From a virus, in the IMG/VR virus record IMGVR_UViG_3300027733_000083, positions 1 to 44,159 of that record: 44,159 nucleotides of DNA; one strand, written 5' to 3'. The notes beneath the pieces are model-generated. The model did no database searches, had not been told where the DNA came from, and saw only the letters and a list, made by a program, of their open reading frames with translations. Both the position numbers and the translations under genes were made by a program. This document shows positions 30,227 through 39,740 of the stretch, one piece after another (position 1 is the first letter of the stretch; each line of letters starts with the position of its first letter).

Positions 30227-31129
30227 TTAAGCGCCTGCAGAACCATATACGGCACGAGGGTCAGAAGGAATACCAGTTGCAAAACGTTTAGTAATAATGA
30301 TGTTTAGATTTTGAGTTCTATCATCAGAAAACTTATCAGTTTCAACTTCACGTCTTACATATGATGTTAATCCACCAGCAGTAATGTCGTTAATTAAAAA
30401 CCAAGCATCTTGATCTGTTAAAAAGTTAGTGCAAACAAGTTCTAATTTCATATTCGATAAAACATTTATGTCATTATTATTTGAACCAGTAGCATATTTA
30501 GTTTCAAGAATTTTTGTTGCAATAAAGTATAAACTTCTTGGAATAAGAAGTTGTTTAGGCATAATATTTAACCTTTTACCTTGATCATCTCTAAAATCCA
30601 TAATGTCAATTATGGCGTTTTCTAATGAAGTTTGAGTTAAATCTGCCGAAACAGCTGGAACGTTTGAAAAAGTTCCGCCAGCAACAAGAGGGTGAGCATT
30701 TGAAAATAAAATTTGCCCGTCTGCTCCAGTATAATTTGAATTAAACCCATTGTTAAAAACGTTAGTGTGAACAATTTCTTCTTGATGAATCATTGAACGT
30801 GCTGCCATTTCTGGAATTTGTTTAATAATGTTATATTGATCATCCTCAGCCATTTCACGAGTAATAGTCACACCTAAACCATAAGTATTGTGGACATATT
30901 CTTTTTGATAGCCTTGAAAAATATCGGTGAATGCTATTTCATCACCTTGTTCTTTAATAGCGGCAGTTGGAAGCGAAGTAATGCCTTGTTCTTTTTCAAA
31001 AGATTTTGTTGATTTTTTAATATCAAAAAACTTTTTGTACATTACGTCATGTTCTTTATATTTGTTAGCAAAAATTGTTGCAATACCAGGATATAATAAC
31101 TCCGCTAATTTTGAAGTTGCTATTGTCAT
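30227..31129 (-). CDS. Major capsid protein
   Basis: The 300-residue protein has features of a short HK97-fold capsid protein: an N-terminal arm (LLYPGIATIFANKYKEHDVM), SFEKEQGITSLPTAAIKEQG, HNTYGLGVTITREMAEDDQY, and a late LIPRSLYFIATKILETKYAT segment. It lies downstream of the scaffold and small virion genes and upstream of a hairpin, as expected for the most expressed virion gene. No protease gene is seen. Confidence 0.85.
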   Translation of the reverse strand: MTIATSKLAELLYPGIATIFANKYKEHDVMYKKFFDIKKSTKSFEKEQGITSLPTAAIKEQGDEIAFTDIFQGYQKEYVHNTYGLGVTITREMAEDDQYNIIKQIPEMAARSMIHQEEIVHTNVFNNGFNSNYTGADGQILFSNAHPLVAGGTFSNVPAVSADLTQTSLENAIIDIMDFRDDQGKRLNIMPKQLLIPRSLYFIATKILETKYATGSNNNDINVLSNMKLELVCTNFLTDQDAWFLINDITAGGLTSYVRREVETDKFSDDRTQNLNIIITKRFATGIPSDPRAVYGSAGA

Positions 31130-31152
31130 ATTATAAAATAATTAAATTAAAA

Positions 31153-31728
31153 TTAAGAAAGAAGTGGGTTAGCTAATTTAACAACAACCCCAGCATCAGC
31201 AGGAATATCAGTATTTCTACCATAAATTGCTGTTTCAAAATCAGAAATTCCAACAACTTGGAATTGACGACTTGAAGTATTAGCAGCGGTTGCTGAAGAT
31301 GCTTTTAAACCATATCCACTTTGACCTGATCTTTGATTTGGAGCTCCTGCAGTTACTGCAAAGAATTTACCAATTAAACCAGCAGATGCAGAAGAATCTA
31401 TTGCAGTAATATATCTAACTCTAGGGTCAGTAATTACTTCAACAAAACCCGCTTGACCTGAGGTTAGGTAAGGACCATTTGTTGGCTGTGAATGGGTTAA
31501 AGGACGCTTATTATTATCTCCATTATTTTTATATGAAGCAATAACAACACCTAAAAGAACAGCAGAAGAAGCTGTTACTCTTTCAGCTAAACCTGTATTG
31601 CCTTCAAGTTTTACAGGATCGTTATTATAATAAGCATTATTAGCGGTGGCGACTACTTTAAAAGTTTTAGTAGCGTACGGCGCACCTTGAGACTTTACTG
31701 GAATAAAGCCATTACGATATATTGACAT
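31153..31728 (-). CDS. Head decoration-type protein, 191 residues
   Basis: A beta-rich, Ala/Ser/Gly-rich protein (NDPVKLEGNTGLAERVTASS, VLLGVVIASYKN, QAGFVEVITDPRV) similar in style to capsid decoration proteins encoded just before capsid genes. No family is firmly recognised. The spacing of 23 nt to the capsid gene supports co-expression. Confidence 0.6.
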   Translation of the reverse strand: MSIYRNGFIPVKSQGAPYATKTFKVVATANNAYYNNDPVKLEGNTGLAERVTASSAVLLGVVIASYKNNGDNNKRPLTHSQPTNGPYLTSGQAGFVEVITDPRVRYITAIDSSASAGLIGKFFAVTAGAPNQRSGQSGYGLKASSATAANTSSRQFQVVGISDFETAIYGRNTDIPADAGVVVKLANPLLS

Positions 31729-31751
31729 ATTTGTTAAAAAATTTGGTTAAT

Positions 31752-32192
31752 TTATTCAATTACCAAATCTCCAGTTGTAGGATCAACAGAATGAACATTA
31801 TTTTTAAGAATTTTTTTGCCTTCAGTATTTTTTAGATAATTATTAGTTCTATCAGCAGTTTCTTGCTCATAATAAGATTTGCGTTCTTCTGCAATCTCAT
31901 CTGGCAAAATCATAGCCACTAATTCATTTCTTTTCATTACTGTAGATGTTAAACCTTTAGAATCATTTATTAAATGTTCATATTCTGTAATACTAGCATC
32001 AGGAAATTTGTTTGTATCTAAAATTTCCCAACCTTCAGCTTTCTTTTTAGCAATATTTTCTGCAGTATCGTGACACCAACGAACCCTATAACCTTCAGGA
32101 GCTTTTAAAATTCCTGTTCGACTAGCGGGTTTCCAACGTACTGGTTTTCTAACTGGTGCGTTGCGATTTTGTTTTTTTACAATTGATTTCAT
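31752..32192 (-). CDS. Virion-region protein, 146 residues
   Basis: A basic N-terminus (MKSIVKKQNRNAPVRKPVRW) precedes YRVRWCHDTAENIAKKKAEG-W and MKRNELVAMILPDEIAEERK-SYY. I associate this pattern with a small protein encoded between scaffold and capsid in several phages. The function is unknown; an assembly role is likely. Confidence 0.65.
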   Translation of the reverse strand: MKSIVKKQNRNAPVRKPVRWKPASRTGILKAPEGYRVRWCHDTAENIAKKKAEGWEILDTNKFPDASITEYEHLINDSKGLTSTVMKRNELVAMILPDEIAEERKSYYEQETADRTNNYLKNTEGKKILKNNVHSVDPTTGDLVIE

Positions 32193-32206
32193 ATATTTTA
32201 AAAATA

Positions 32207-33247
32207 TTACTTAAAGTTATCCAAAGAGATGGGTCCACTGCTACTAAGTTTTCTCATACGAGCATAGTCTTTTTCACTGACTCCTAGTTTAGAAGCATAA
32301 GAGCGTTCTAGGTCGCTTAATTTGTTTGCTTGATTATCCGATCCTGCATTTAGCGTTGCATTGCTTGACAATACTGGCGCATGCCTAAGTGTATTTTGCG
32401 AATTGTTTTTATTTTGTCCTAAACCCATATATTTGTCAACTTCATTCATAACAATTGACAAAGATGGTCTTTGATTTTTTCTTATATATTTATTTGCTAC
32501 CGCTGCAACCATATCCACAACATTTTCAAATTCTGGATGTCCTTGTTGCAACCAAGGTCTTTTTATTTCTCCATTTTCGTCTTTTTCCGATGTTAATTTA
32601 TTAGCATCAGCAATATCTTGTGGATCTGAATAAAAATCTTGTTTAACAGGAGTTTTTGGTTTAATATTTTGCTCTTGTTTTGTAGCAGGAATTTTATTTA
32701 TTAAGCTATTTAACTTTTGTTCCGTTTTAAAGTCAAGTATTTTTTCATTTATTTGTAAAGCTTTGTCATATTCAAAATTTTCAATAGCTTCTTTGTACTG
32801 ATTTCTTAATTGACTTAATACTTGATTTTCATCTTGCTCATTAAATCTTCCTTGTATTTGTTGTAATTGAGTTTGTAATTGATTTTCTTTTACTTCAAAA
32901 TTTTCAGTAATTCTTAACAATTCATCTCTTAATAAAGCATTTGTTTCTTCTGCGGTTTTTTGTTTTTTATACAATTCGCTTATTCTTTGTTGGACTTCAG
33001 GATCTTCAGTTTTTACAAATTTATCTTTTTGAGGTAATTTTAATGTTTCCCTTTCTTTTACCTCATCTTTATTAATTTCTGTTTGTTGATTTTCTTTTTC
33101 ATTTTGCGTAAATTCATTTTCTTGAATTTCGTTGCTTTCTTCAGAAATATTATTGTTTTTAATACTAGCAATAGCATTATCTAATAATGATTCGGGATTG
33201 GAGGTATCTATACCATCAATTCCATTAATTTTTACTTCATTTGTCAT
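32207..33247 (-). CDS. Scaffolding protein
   Basis: This 346-residue protein is acidic and Gln/Glu/Asn-rich. It has a disordered start (about 1-80) and a long coiled coil (about 85-190, EETNALLRDELLRITENFEV). A basic C-terminal end (KDYARMRKLSSSG) fits the capsid-binding tail of scaffolds. Its position between portal and capsid genes is standard. Confidence 0.75.
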   Translation of the reverse strand: MTNEVKINGIDGIDTSNPESLLDNAIASIKNNNISEESNEIQENEFTQNEKENQQTEINKDEVKERETLKLPQKDKFVKTEDPEVQQRISELYKKQKTAEETNALLRDELLRITENFEVKENQLQTQLQQIQGRFNEQDENQVLSQLRNQYKEAIENFEYDKALQINEKILDFKTEQKLNSLINKIPATKQEQNIKPKTPVKQDFYSDPQDIADANKLTSEKDENGEIKRPWLQQGHPEFENVVDMVAAVANKYIRKNQRPSLSIVMNEVDKYMGLGQNKNNSQNTLRHAPVLSSNATLNAGSDNQANKLSDLERSYASKLGVSEKDYARMRKLSSSGPISLDNFK

Positions 33248-33262
33248 ATTTTATAATATTAT

Positions 33263-33565
33263 TTAAACGTATAATTCACCTAAAATATCTTCATCAGAAC
33301 ATAAATAATATTCTTTTTCGATATTTGGTATTTTAATCCAATCGCCAGCAAAACGGCTAAACATAACCTTTTTACCTATAAGTTCTTTAACTGGTTGATC
33401 GCATTCAGTACCAGCATCTAAAACAATTCCAATTGTTGGAGCATTTATTTTAGGGTCTTTTGTGTGTAAAATAATTCCTCCTTTACTTTTTTCTTCTGCG
33501 GTTTCTCTTTCAATCAAAACACGATTAAAAATTGGTCGCAGTGGATAAGGATATTTTTCTGTCAT
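33263..33565 (-). CDS. groES: Phage GroES-like co-chaperonin
   Basis: The 100-residue length and the motifs match GroES: LRPIFNRVLIERETAEEKSK, GGIILHTKD (mobile-loop region), TIGIVLDAGTE, VKELIGKKVMFSRFAGDW, and EYYLCSDEDILGEL at the end. It would cap host GroEL to fold a phage protein, most likely the capsid, as gp31 does in T4. It sits between the scaffold and a portal-adjacent gene. Confidence 0.9.
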   Translation of the reverse strand: MTEKYPYPLRPIFNRVLIERETAEEKSKGGIILHTKDPKINAPTIGIVLDAGTECDQPVKELIGKKVMFSRFAGDWIKIPNIEKEYYLCSDEDILGELYV

Positions 33566-33590
33566 ATTATTATGATATAAGTGTTAATGG

Positions 33591-34397
33591 TTAAAAACCG
33601 CGCAGGGCATTTATTAAAGAATTCCCTCTAAGATTATTATTAATATTATTTTGACTTAAATATTGAGATTCTACAGGAAGCAAATTAGCTTGTGGATTAT
33701 CTCTAATATTTCTCTGCAATAAATTTATATAATAATCTCTTGATGAACCACCCAATCCTTCACCTTGCGCCCCTTGCGTTGCTAAATAAGAGCGTTTTTG
33801 TTCATCTGTTAAACCACCAAGTTCTTGTAAAGAACCAGGTAATGCCATATCTCCTATGCTGTTATTTGCAATTTGAGTTCCCGCTTCATATCCTGCATTA
33901 TATCCACCAGCTTTATTTTGTAAATCTGTTTGTTGGCGTTGTACACCAGAATAACCGGAATTTCCAGCCATAGCACCTGGAATAGCCCCAAATATTCCTA
34001 AAGGCGCACCAGCTGCAAATCCCGTTCCAATTGCTGCCGCTCTACCAAGTGATTTACTACCAGTTAATCCGCCAACAGCTTGACCGATATTTCCAGTAAA
34101 TTGTTTTATTTTTTTAATAAATCCAAATTCAGGCGATCCAGTTTCGGGGTTTATATTTTCAAAACCTGAACCAACCATATGAGAACGATAATCTTCATTT
34201 TCATCGCTCATTACTTTTTTTAATTTAACTAAAAAATCGGGATGTTGAACTAAAATATCTTTTGGAATAACATAATCACCAGGCGTTACATGTGCCATCA
34301 TTGTATCACCTTTTCTGCCCGTCGATGCCATCGCATCAATTTCAGGATTTTGTGATGGTATAGTTTGCGCTAATTCAGTTTGTTGTTGCGGTCTCAT
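33591..34397 (-). CDS. Virion-associated protein next to the portal, 268 residues
   Basis: The N-terminus includes GDTMMAHVTPGDYVIPKDIL, a motif found in phage virion proteins near portal genes. The centre is Gly/Ala-rich (GRAAAIGTGFAAGAPLGIFG) and could cross a membrane. The C-terminal part is Asn/Gln-rich. It may be ejected with DNA or sit inside the head. Confidence 0.6.
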   Translation of the reverse strand: MRPQQQTELAQTIPSQNPEIDAMASTGRKGDTMMAHVTPGDYVIPKDILVQHPDFLVKLKKVMSDENEDYRSHMVGSGFENINPETGSPEFGFIKKIKQFTGNIGQAVGGLTGSKSLGRAAAIGTGFAAGAPLGIFGAIPGAMAGNSGYSGVQRQQTDLQNKAGGYNAGYEAGTQIANNSIGDMALPGSLQELGGLTDEQKRSYLATQGAQGEGLGGSSRDYYINLLQRNIRDNPQANLLPVESQYLSQNNINNNLRGNSLINALRGF

Positions 34398-34400
34398 AAA

Positions 34401-36584
34401 TTATTGATTTTTAGTTAAATATTTTAAATATTCTTTTGGGATTGGGAGCGTTTGGTCAAGAAATCCTGTCTCTGACCCTTGACGATTTGGGACAAGTGAT
34501 TCAGGATTTTCCATTCCCCTTGCAATTCCCTCAAATCCCCCAATTCCTTGATTGTCATAGCTTTCTCCTGCGGGCGATACATTTTCGTTAGCTCCTCCAA
34601 CATTTTGATAGTAATTGGATTCTTCCGCCATAGCTCGTAGTCGTCTTGCATTTTCTAATTTTTCCTCATTTTGTTTATATAAATAAGCAACATGTTTTTG
34701 TCTATGTGCCATAATTGCTGACATAGTTTCTTTATCAATTTCTTCCGCAAATGGTCCTTTTAACAATTCATCAATTACTTGGATATGTGTTTTATGATCT
34801 TGATCTTCAAAAACATCAAATAAAGGACGTTCGTTTGCTGGCATTAAGAAAAAAGTGTTTTCTTGTCTTTGATCATCTATTTTTTGCGGTTGTTGTTGCT
34901 CTTCGGGGTTTGGTAACATATCTTTTATGTCTTCTATTTCCATAGCTTCTAACATTTTTTTAGAAACTTCGTATAAAGATTTTGGATTATTTGCCATTAA
35001 AGGGTTTTGAAACGCAAATTGATATAAAGATTGTGCTTTAGCTATTTTTTGTTGTTTAGTAATGTTTCTAGGATCAAAAATAGGAATTATTTTTAAATCT
35101 TCTTGATAATCTTGTTTAGTAATTCCAAATAATTTACCATTTTCTACAAAATAAGCATCATCTTGAAGATATTTGCGATTTAAATTATATAATTTTTCTA
35201 ATTCATCTTGAAATGAACTTGCCATTTGCTCCATTACGCTGGTTGGCATTTGCAATGATTGTTCGAGCATGGTGGTAATAGTGACGGGCTGGTATACTTT
35301 TTCTACATCACCAGTAACGGCATCTGTTACCGAAGTTAAACTTCTTGCATAATTTTCTAAACCTTGCATTAAATTTATATAGGCTGGATTTGGTCCAGCA
35401 AATTGCAATTGATAAAATTTATCGCTTATTCTGCCGTCGCCAAAACCTGAAGTTTTAACAAATTTACCCATTGACATTTCAATTTCACCGCCTTTAACAT
35501 CTAAAGTTTCATCCATAAAACCTGAAGCAGTATTGGCAAGTTCACCAGCATTGACAGATTGTCTTAACATTTTGTTAATTGCAATGTTTAATTTACCCGC
35601 TAAATGTCCTATACCATAACCATAAAATCCATCTGGATTTTCTAAAAATTTATAGTGAGTAAAATATTCAATAGGTTCTTTGTTTCTTAAAGGTTTTCCA
35701 GTTTCATCAATTTCGTAACGAATTTGTATTCTTAAAACTTTTTTACTTTGATAGTCAACGGTAATAATATATGGCTCTAATATACCATCGCCATCTAAAT
35801 CATAAAGGGTGTGGCTTTCTAATATTTTAGCGTATTCTATACTATTATCGCCACTTGGTTTTATACCTTGAAAATCTATTTCAACTTCTTCAAATTCGTT
35901 TTCTGTGCCGATTTCATATTTTTCAGCTACATCTATAAAATATTCACTATTTTTAAGTATTTTTGTTTCATTTATAGTTTTATATATTACATGCGTTTTT
36001 CTCGGAACTTTTTCTATTGCTACTGGTCCAATGGTATAAGGAACTACCAAATCAACAGCCCTAACTCTTTCAACTACATTTTCACGTATTACTGGGTCAT
36101 AATATGTTTTAGTAAAATCAGATCCATTTAATGGGGTTGCTAAAAACATTGCATTTTTTTCTCGTTTGTAATTTTTATTTAACAAACCCAATTGAAATGA
36201 CATGTGTTTAGCAATTTTTTCAGCTCTTTCAACGGTTTCAGAATTTATATTGTTGCCAACAGGAATTGCGTCAAGAAAATTGCGAGTTGGAAAAAACGCT
36301 TTGTAAGCACGGGATTGAAAAGAATTACAGGCTTCTGTTACAATTGGAACACCATCACGGCTTGAGCCATCCCAAGGTTCGTTATCAGGTTCATCGGTTT
36401 GATTATATAATTTTTTCCATTCAGTATGTTTTGCTAACCAATCGGATCGCGAAGCAAGATCGGAACTAAAATCGTTATATATTGATAAACCTATTTTTTC
36501 TAACTCATCTTTGTCTAATTTTGACGCTAGATTAAGTTGTTCCACATTTAACCCTTGTGATATTAAATCATCAATTTTTATCAT
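34401..36584 (-). CDS. Portal protein
   Basis: This 727-residue protein matches portal proteins of P22-like size: EWKKLYNQTDEPDNEPWDGS, GSSRDGVPIVTEACNSFQSR, a wing and stem region (YGYGIGHLAGKLNIAINKML, RQSVNAGELANTASGFMDET) and a Gln-rich helical C-terminus (about 560-727) that could form a barrel. It makes the dodecameric DNA entry ring and anchors terminase and adaptor. Confidence 0.88.
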   Translation of the reverse strand: MIKIDDLISQGLNVEQLNLASKLDKDELEKIGLSIYNDFSSDLASRSDWLAKHTEWKKLYNQTDEPDNEPWDGSSRDGVPIVTEACNSFQSRAYKAFFPTRNFLDAIPVGNNINSETVERAEKIAKHMSFQLGLLNKNYKREKNAMFLATPLNGSDFTKTYYDPVIRENVVERVRAVDLVVPYTIGPVAIEKVPRKTHVIYKTINETKILKNSEYFIDVAEKYEIGTENEFEEVEIDFQGIKPSGDNSIEYAKILESHTLYDLDGDGILEPYIITVDYQSKKVLRIQIRYEIDETGKPLRNKEPIEYFTHYKFLENPDGFYGYGIGHLAGKLNIAINKMLRQSVNAGELANTASGFMDETLDVKGGEIEMSMGKFVKTSGFGDGRISDKFYQLQFAGPNPAYINLMQGLENYARSLTSVTDAVTGDVEKVYQPVTITTMLEQSLQMPTSVMEQMASSFQDELEKLYNLNRKYLQDDAYFVENGKLFGITKQDYQEDLKIIPIFDPRNITKQQKIAKAQSLYQFAFQNPLMANNPKSLYEVSKKMLEAMEIEDIKDMLPNPEEQQQPQKIDDQRQENTFFLMPANERPLFDVFEDQDHKTHIQVIDELLKGPFAEEIDKETMSAIMAHRQKHVAYLYKQNEEKLENARRLRAMAEESNYYQNVGGANENVSPAGESYDNQGIGGFEGIARGMENPESLVPNRQGSETGFLDQTLPIPKEYLKYLTKNQ

Positions 36585-36659
36585 TAATTGCCATATCTAA
36601 ATTAAATTGCTTTTGCAATAGATAAGGCTTTTTTAAAGCTTCCAACATTAAATAAATAA

Positions 36660-36785
36660 TTATTTTTTCTTTTTTACAAGCTTTTTTGCTCCAGCTTTAT
36701 CAGCTTTCATGTCAGCTTTTGAATTTTCATATTTTTTCAAAGCACTTTTAGGATTAGTTGCTTTTTTAATTGATTTTTTTGGCAT
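36660..36785 (-). CDS. Tiny Lys/Ala-rich protein, 41 residues
   Basis: The frame runs from ATG 36785 to TAA 36660 and overlaps the glycosyltransferase gene by 20 nt. The product is histone-tail-like (MPKKSIKKATNPKSALKKYE), with Lys and Ala dominating. It could bind packaged DNA or act in assembly. A 75-base gap with nothing notable separates it from the portal gene. Confidence 0.5.
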   Translation of the reverse strand: MPKKSIKKATNPKSALKKYENSKADMKADKAGAKKLVKKKK

Positions 36786-38406
36786 ATTTTTGTAAATAAT
36801 GATTAATATTAACAGATTTGGAATATATTTTATTATTTTTATCTTGCAAGTATTTTTTATTTAATTTTAAATTTTTATGCAACCAAGGAATTATACCTTC
36901 GCCGTAAACCTCAAAATTATTTAAACCGGAATGTTTAAAAAAATCTCTTAATTCCTGCACTTGTGCTAAAAATTCACCTTTTGTCCAAAAAGTTCTTCTA
37001 ACTTCTTTTTCATTGTAAGATTCACAAGATAAAGTAGTTTCTAACCAAATTGGTCTTTTGTTTTCACCCTCACCTTTTGTCAGTTTTAAATCTGGTTTTT
37101 CTAAACTGCATAAATCATAAGCAAATAAATGGAATTTTTTAAAACCAAGCATATCTAAAACCGCAATTCCTCTTGTGCAAGTAGCGGAACCGCCACAAAC
37201 CATTTTATGATCTTTAGGTAATATTTTATGTTCTTCTGCACCAACATAAGCATTATATCCCCATATTTCACAACCCTGTTCTAAAAGATTTTTAGTTACT
37301 TCGGGATTAACCATAGACGCAACAAACCATTTTATTTGATTTGCTTTTGGATGATTAACAAAATCCTTTACATGTTCTCTAGGGTCTAACAATATACAAG
37401 CCCAAGGAAGAATATCAGCATCTAACAATTTTTCTAGTGCGTGTTTTACGGCTACAATTTTAATTCCTTTTTCATAAAAAGGTCGAATTTCTTCAGGACA
37501 TAATGAAGGACCAGCATTTGCAATAACAATTTCTTCTTGATTCGGCTCGCAAATATCTAACCAGTTTTCAATTAATTCTAAATTACCTTTAATATTTTTT
37601 TGTATTATTTCATGATCTACGCAATTTTTAGTTTGAACTTTTAAGTTTTTTAAATCAACAACTCCACTTTCTTTTAGTTTTTTTGGTCCTTTGTGGTGAA
37701 CCATAAATTCTGCTAAAGTAGTTTTTTCAAAAACATCTCTACCCTCTATTCCTTTGGAAATATTTAAGAAAACATCTTTGCCATTAGCGTGATTAAAATC
37801 TTGTGCAATAACATCAAACACAAAACTGTCATGCCATTGTGCTAAGGTTAAAACTTCATCATTGATATACATCGATACCATTTTGTCTAAAAATTCTTTA
37901 CCACCTTTTTTAAGATTAAAAATCATAAAACCACATTCGCTATGATCCCAATCTTTTCTTCCTAAATAACTTGTAACTTGTTTTTTTGGTAACCATTGAT
38001 TAAAATTTTCTATTGGTTTTTTTATTTCAATATCAGCATCCATCCAAATAAGATATTCTTTACCTTCCGCTAAAGCGAATGTCATGGCTTGATGCAAAGC
38101 AAAAACTTTAAAAGAAAATCTGCGGTAGTCCATGCGATAATCTTTTTCGTCTTTTAATTTATGACGCTTTAAAAATTCTAATTGCTCAGGTGGAAATTCC
38201 CTTGAAATAAAAATAATATTTTCGTCTCTAGCTTTTTCAGTTAAAGGTAATAACCATTGCTCCGTTTCTTGTAATTGTGGGCAAGGGTCTAAGCCAATTA
38301 AAATGGTTAAATCTTTTGGCAAATTATTAAGCCAAGTTGGTATAGTTTTTTGTGGATATTCTACCCAATTAGGAAAAGTAGTGCAAAGAGCTATGTTTTT
38401 ATTCAT
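36766..38406 (-). CDS. Glycosyltransferase fused to a DUF115 (MAF-like) domain
   Basis: The N-terminal half (to about 240) is GT-A-like: LCTTFPNWVEYPQKTIPTWL and the metal-binding DAD (123-125) in YLIWMDADIEI. The C-terminal half (about 292-435) carries the DUF115 pattern: IVIANAGPSLCPEEIRPFYE, AVKHALEKLLDADI, PWACILLDPREHV. DUF115 occurs in Maf proteins that add nonulosonic acids to flagellin. A second ATG at 38415 is possible. It ends the six-gene glycan cassette. Confidence 0.72.
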   Translation of the reverse strand: MNKNIALCTTFPNWVEYPQKTIPTWLNNLPKDLTILIGLDPCPQLQETEQWLLPLTEKARDENIIFISREFPPEQLEFLKRHKLKDEKDYRMDYRRFSFKVFALHQAMTFALAEGKEYLIWMDADIEIKKPIENFNQWLPKKQVTSYLGRKDWDHSECGFMIFNLKKGGKEFLDKMVSMYINDEVLTLAQWHDSFVFDVIAQDFNHANGKDVFLNISKGIEGRDVFEKTTLAEFMVHHKGPKKLKESGVVDLKNLKVQTKNCVDHEIIQKNIKGNLELIENWLDICEPNQEEIVIANAGPSLCPEEIRPFYEKGIKIVAVKHALEKLLDADILPWACILLDPREHVKDFVNHPKANQIKWFVASMVNPEVTKNLLEQGCEIWGYNAYVGAEEHKILPKDHKMVCGGSATCTRGIAVLDMLGFKKFHLFAYDLCSLEKPDLKLTKGEGENKRPIWLETTLSCESYNEKEVRRTFWTKGEFLAQVQELRDFFKHSGLNNFEVYGEGIIPWLHKNLKLNKKYLQDKNNKIYSKSVNINHYLQKYAKKIN

Positions 38407-38408
38407 AA

Positions 38409-38717
38409 TTACCATTTTAAATTACTAATTCTTTTAATGTCATTTTCTATATTTACCCCAAATTGGAATTCAATAAAATTAGCATGACCGCTAAAACTAT
38501 GAATAACTTTTTTAGGAATGTAAAAAAATAAATTATTATTGCTAAATTTACCGTTTAAATAAAACTTTCCGTTACCTTTTAATTTTATCCAAAATTCACT
38601 TCTTAATTTGTGTTTTTGAAATGAAAGTGACCCATCAAATTTTAAATATTTAATTTTTAAAAAAGGTAAATTAATTAATGTAATGTAATAACCCCAGTTT
38701 CTATATACTTTTTGCAT
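38409..38717 (-). CDS. Cupin, phosphomannose-isomerase-like
   Basis: The 102-residue protein follows the type II mannose-phosphate isomerase cupin: NWGYYITL, LSFQKHKLRSEFWIKLKGNG, then YIPKKVIHSFSG. Metal ligands would be H36, E41 and H73. It may isomerise a sugar phosphate or only bind a sugar. It overlaps the nucleotidyltransferase gene by 17 nt. Confidence 0.75.
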   Translation of the reverse strand: MQKVYRNWGYYITLINLPFLKIKYLKFDGSLSFQKHKLRSEFWIKLKGNGKFYLNGKFSNNNLFFYIPKKVIHSFSGHANFIEFQFGVNIENDIKRISNLKW

Positions 38718-39108
38718 AATTGTTTAATAATTCACTACTTGATTGAATTTTATTGCCACCAATATTAAAAAGCGGTTTTATTCCTAATTCTAAACACAAT
38801 GTTAATTCTGGCGTATTATTTTCTTTGCGATCGCCACCATTTGCAAAATAATCAGGTTTTAATTTTAATAAAGCATCACAAACAGAGTTATCTTTGTCAT
38901 TAACTGCAATAACATCATCAACATTTTTAATATTTAAAAGAATTTTAGCCCTTTCATGCCAATTCATAAAATATTTGCCTTTTTTGCAAACAAGCCAATC
39001 ATCAGAATTAAGAATAACAACAAGTTTGCCATATTTAGAAGCTTCGTTAATCATGTCAATATGCCCGCTGTGTATTGGATCAAACCCTCCTGATATTGCA
39101 ATTACCAT
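38701..39108 (-). CDS. Cytidylyltransferase-like sugar nucleotidyltransferase
   Basis: The motif AISGGFDPIHSGHIDMINEA holds the HxGH signature (13-16) of RfaE2/TagD-type enzymes, and DYFANGGDR follows. It would activate a sugar phosphate or polyol phosphate with CTP or ATP. ATG 39108, overlapping the FkbM stop, is preferred because the fold begins there and AGAGG precedes it. The 135-residue length is typical. Confidence 0.82.
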   Translation of the reverse strand: MVIAISGGFDPIHSGHIDMINEASKYGKLVVILNSDDWLVCKKGKYFMNWHERAKILLNIKNVDDVIAVNDKDNSVCDALLKLKPDYFANGGDRKENNTPELTLCLELGIKPLFNIGGNKIQSSSELLNNYAKSI

Positions 39109-39740
39109 CCTAATATTACCTCTTTGTGAATTTTTTCTAACACTTTCATGCCAAGACTTTGGCAATATTCGGTGGCTTGTAAATCTTCTTTACCATTTAA
39201 CCACTGTTCAACAATTATAATTGGTTTGTATTCTTTAATAAAATTAGTCATTCCTTTAACAACTTTATGCTCGTAGCCTTGAACATCAATTTTAATTAAA
39301 GTTTGTTTAGTTAAATCAAACTCACTTTTAATTGATAAAAATTCATCATCAAAACAATAAAGCGTTACATCGTCACCTTTTTCTAAATGCATTGCACCAG
39401 AATTGTTTAAATTATCAATAATAATTTTTGAGCTTTCTCGGCAATCTGATAAACCAAAATTAGCAAGATAAAAAACAGGATTATCTAAATTTTTATTTAA
39501 ACATTCAAAATTTTTTTGATTTGGTTCAATAGCTAGTATTTCTTTAAATCCTGCTTTTTGCGCCATTCTACTCCATAAACCTACATGGGCACCTACATCA
39601 ATAAATAAACCCCTATCTTTTGGTTCAATGTATTTTAAAACAGCATCAAATTGTTTTTTTTGATAATTACCTTCATCATCCATTATATTTTCAAAATGAG
39701 TATCAGTATCAGGTAACCAAGTATTTTTTACAAATTTCAT
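39102..39740 (-). CDS. FkbM family methyltransferase
   Basis: The SAM-binding segment LFIDVGAHVGLWS (45-57), IEPN (71-74) and KIDVQGYEHKVVKG (150-163) are diagnostic of FkbM enzymes, which O-methylate sugars or related hydroxyls. The length (212) is normal. It overlaps the GT8-like gene by 4 nt. It may cap or mask a glycan built by its neighbours. Confidence 0.85.
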   Translation of the reverse strand: MKFVKNTWLPDTDTHFENIMDDEGNYQKKQFDAVLKYIEPKDRGLFIDVGAHVGLWSRMAQKAGFKEILAIEPNQKNFECLNKNLDNPVFYLANFGLSDCRESSKIIIDNLNNSGAMHLEKGDDVTLYCFDDEFLSIKSEFDLTKQTLIKIDVQGYEHKVVKGMTNFIKEYKPIIIVEQWLNGKEDLQATEYCQSLGMKVLEKIHKEVILGW

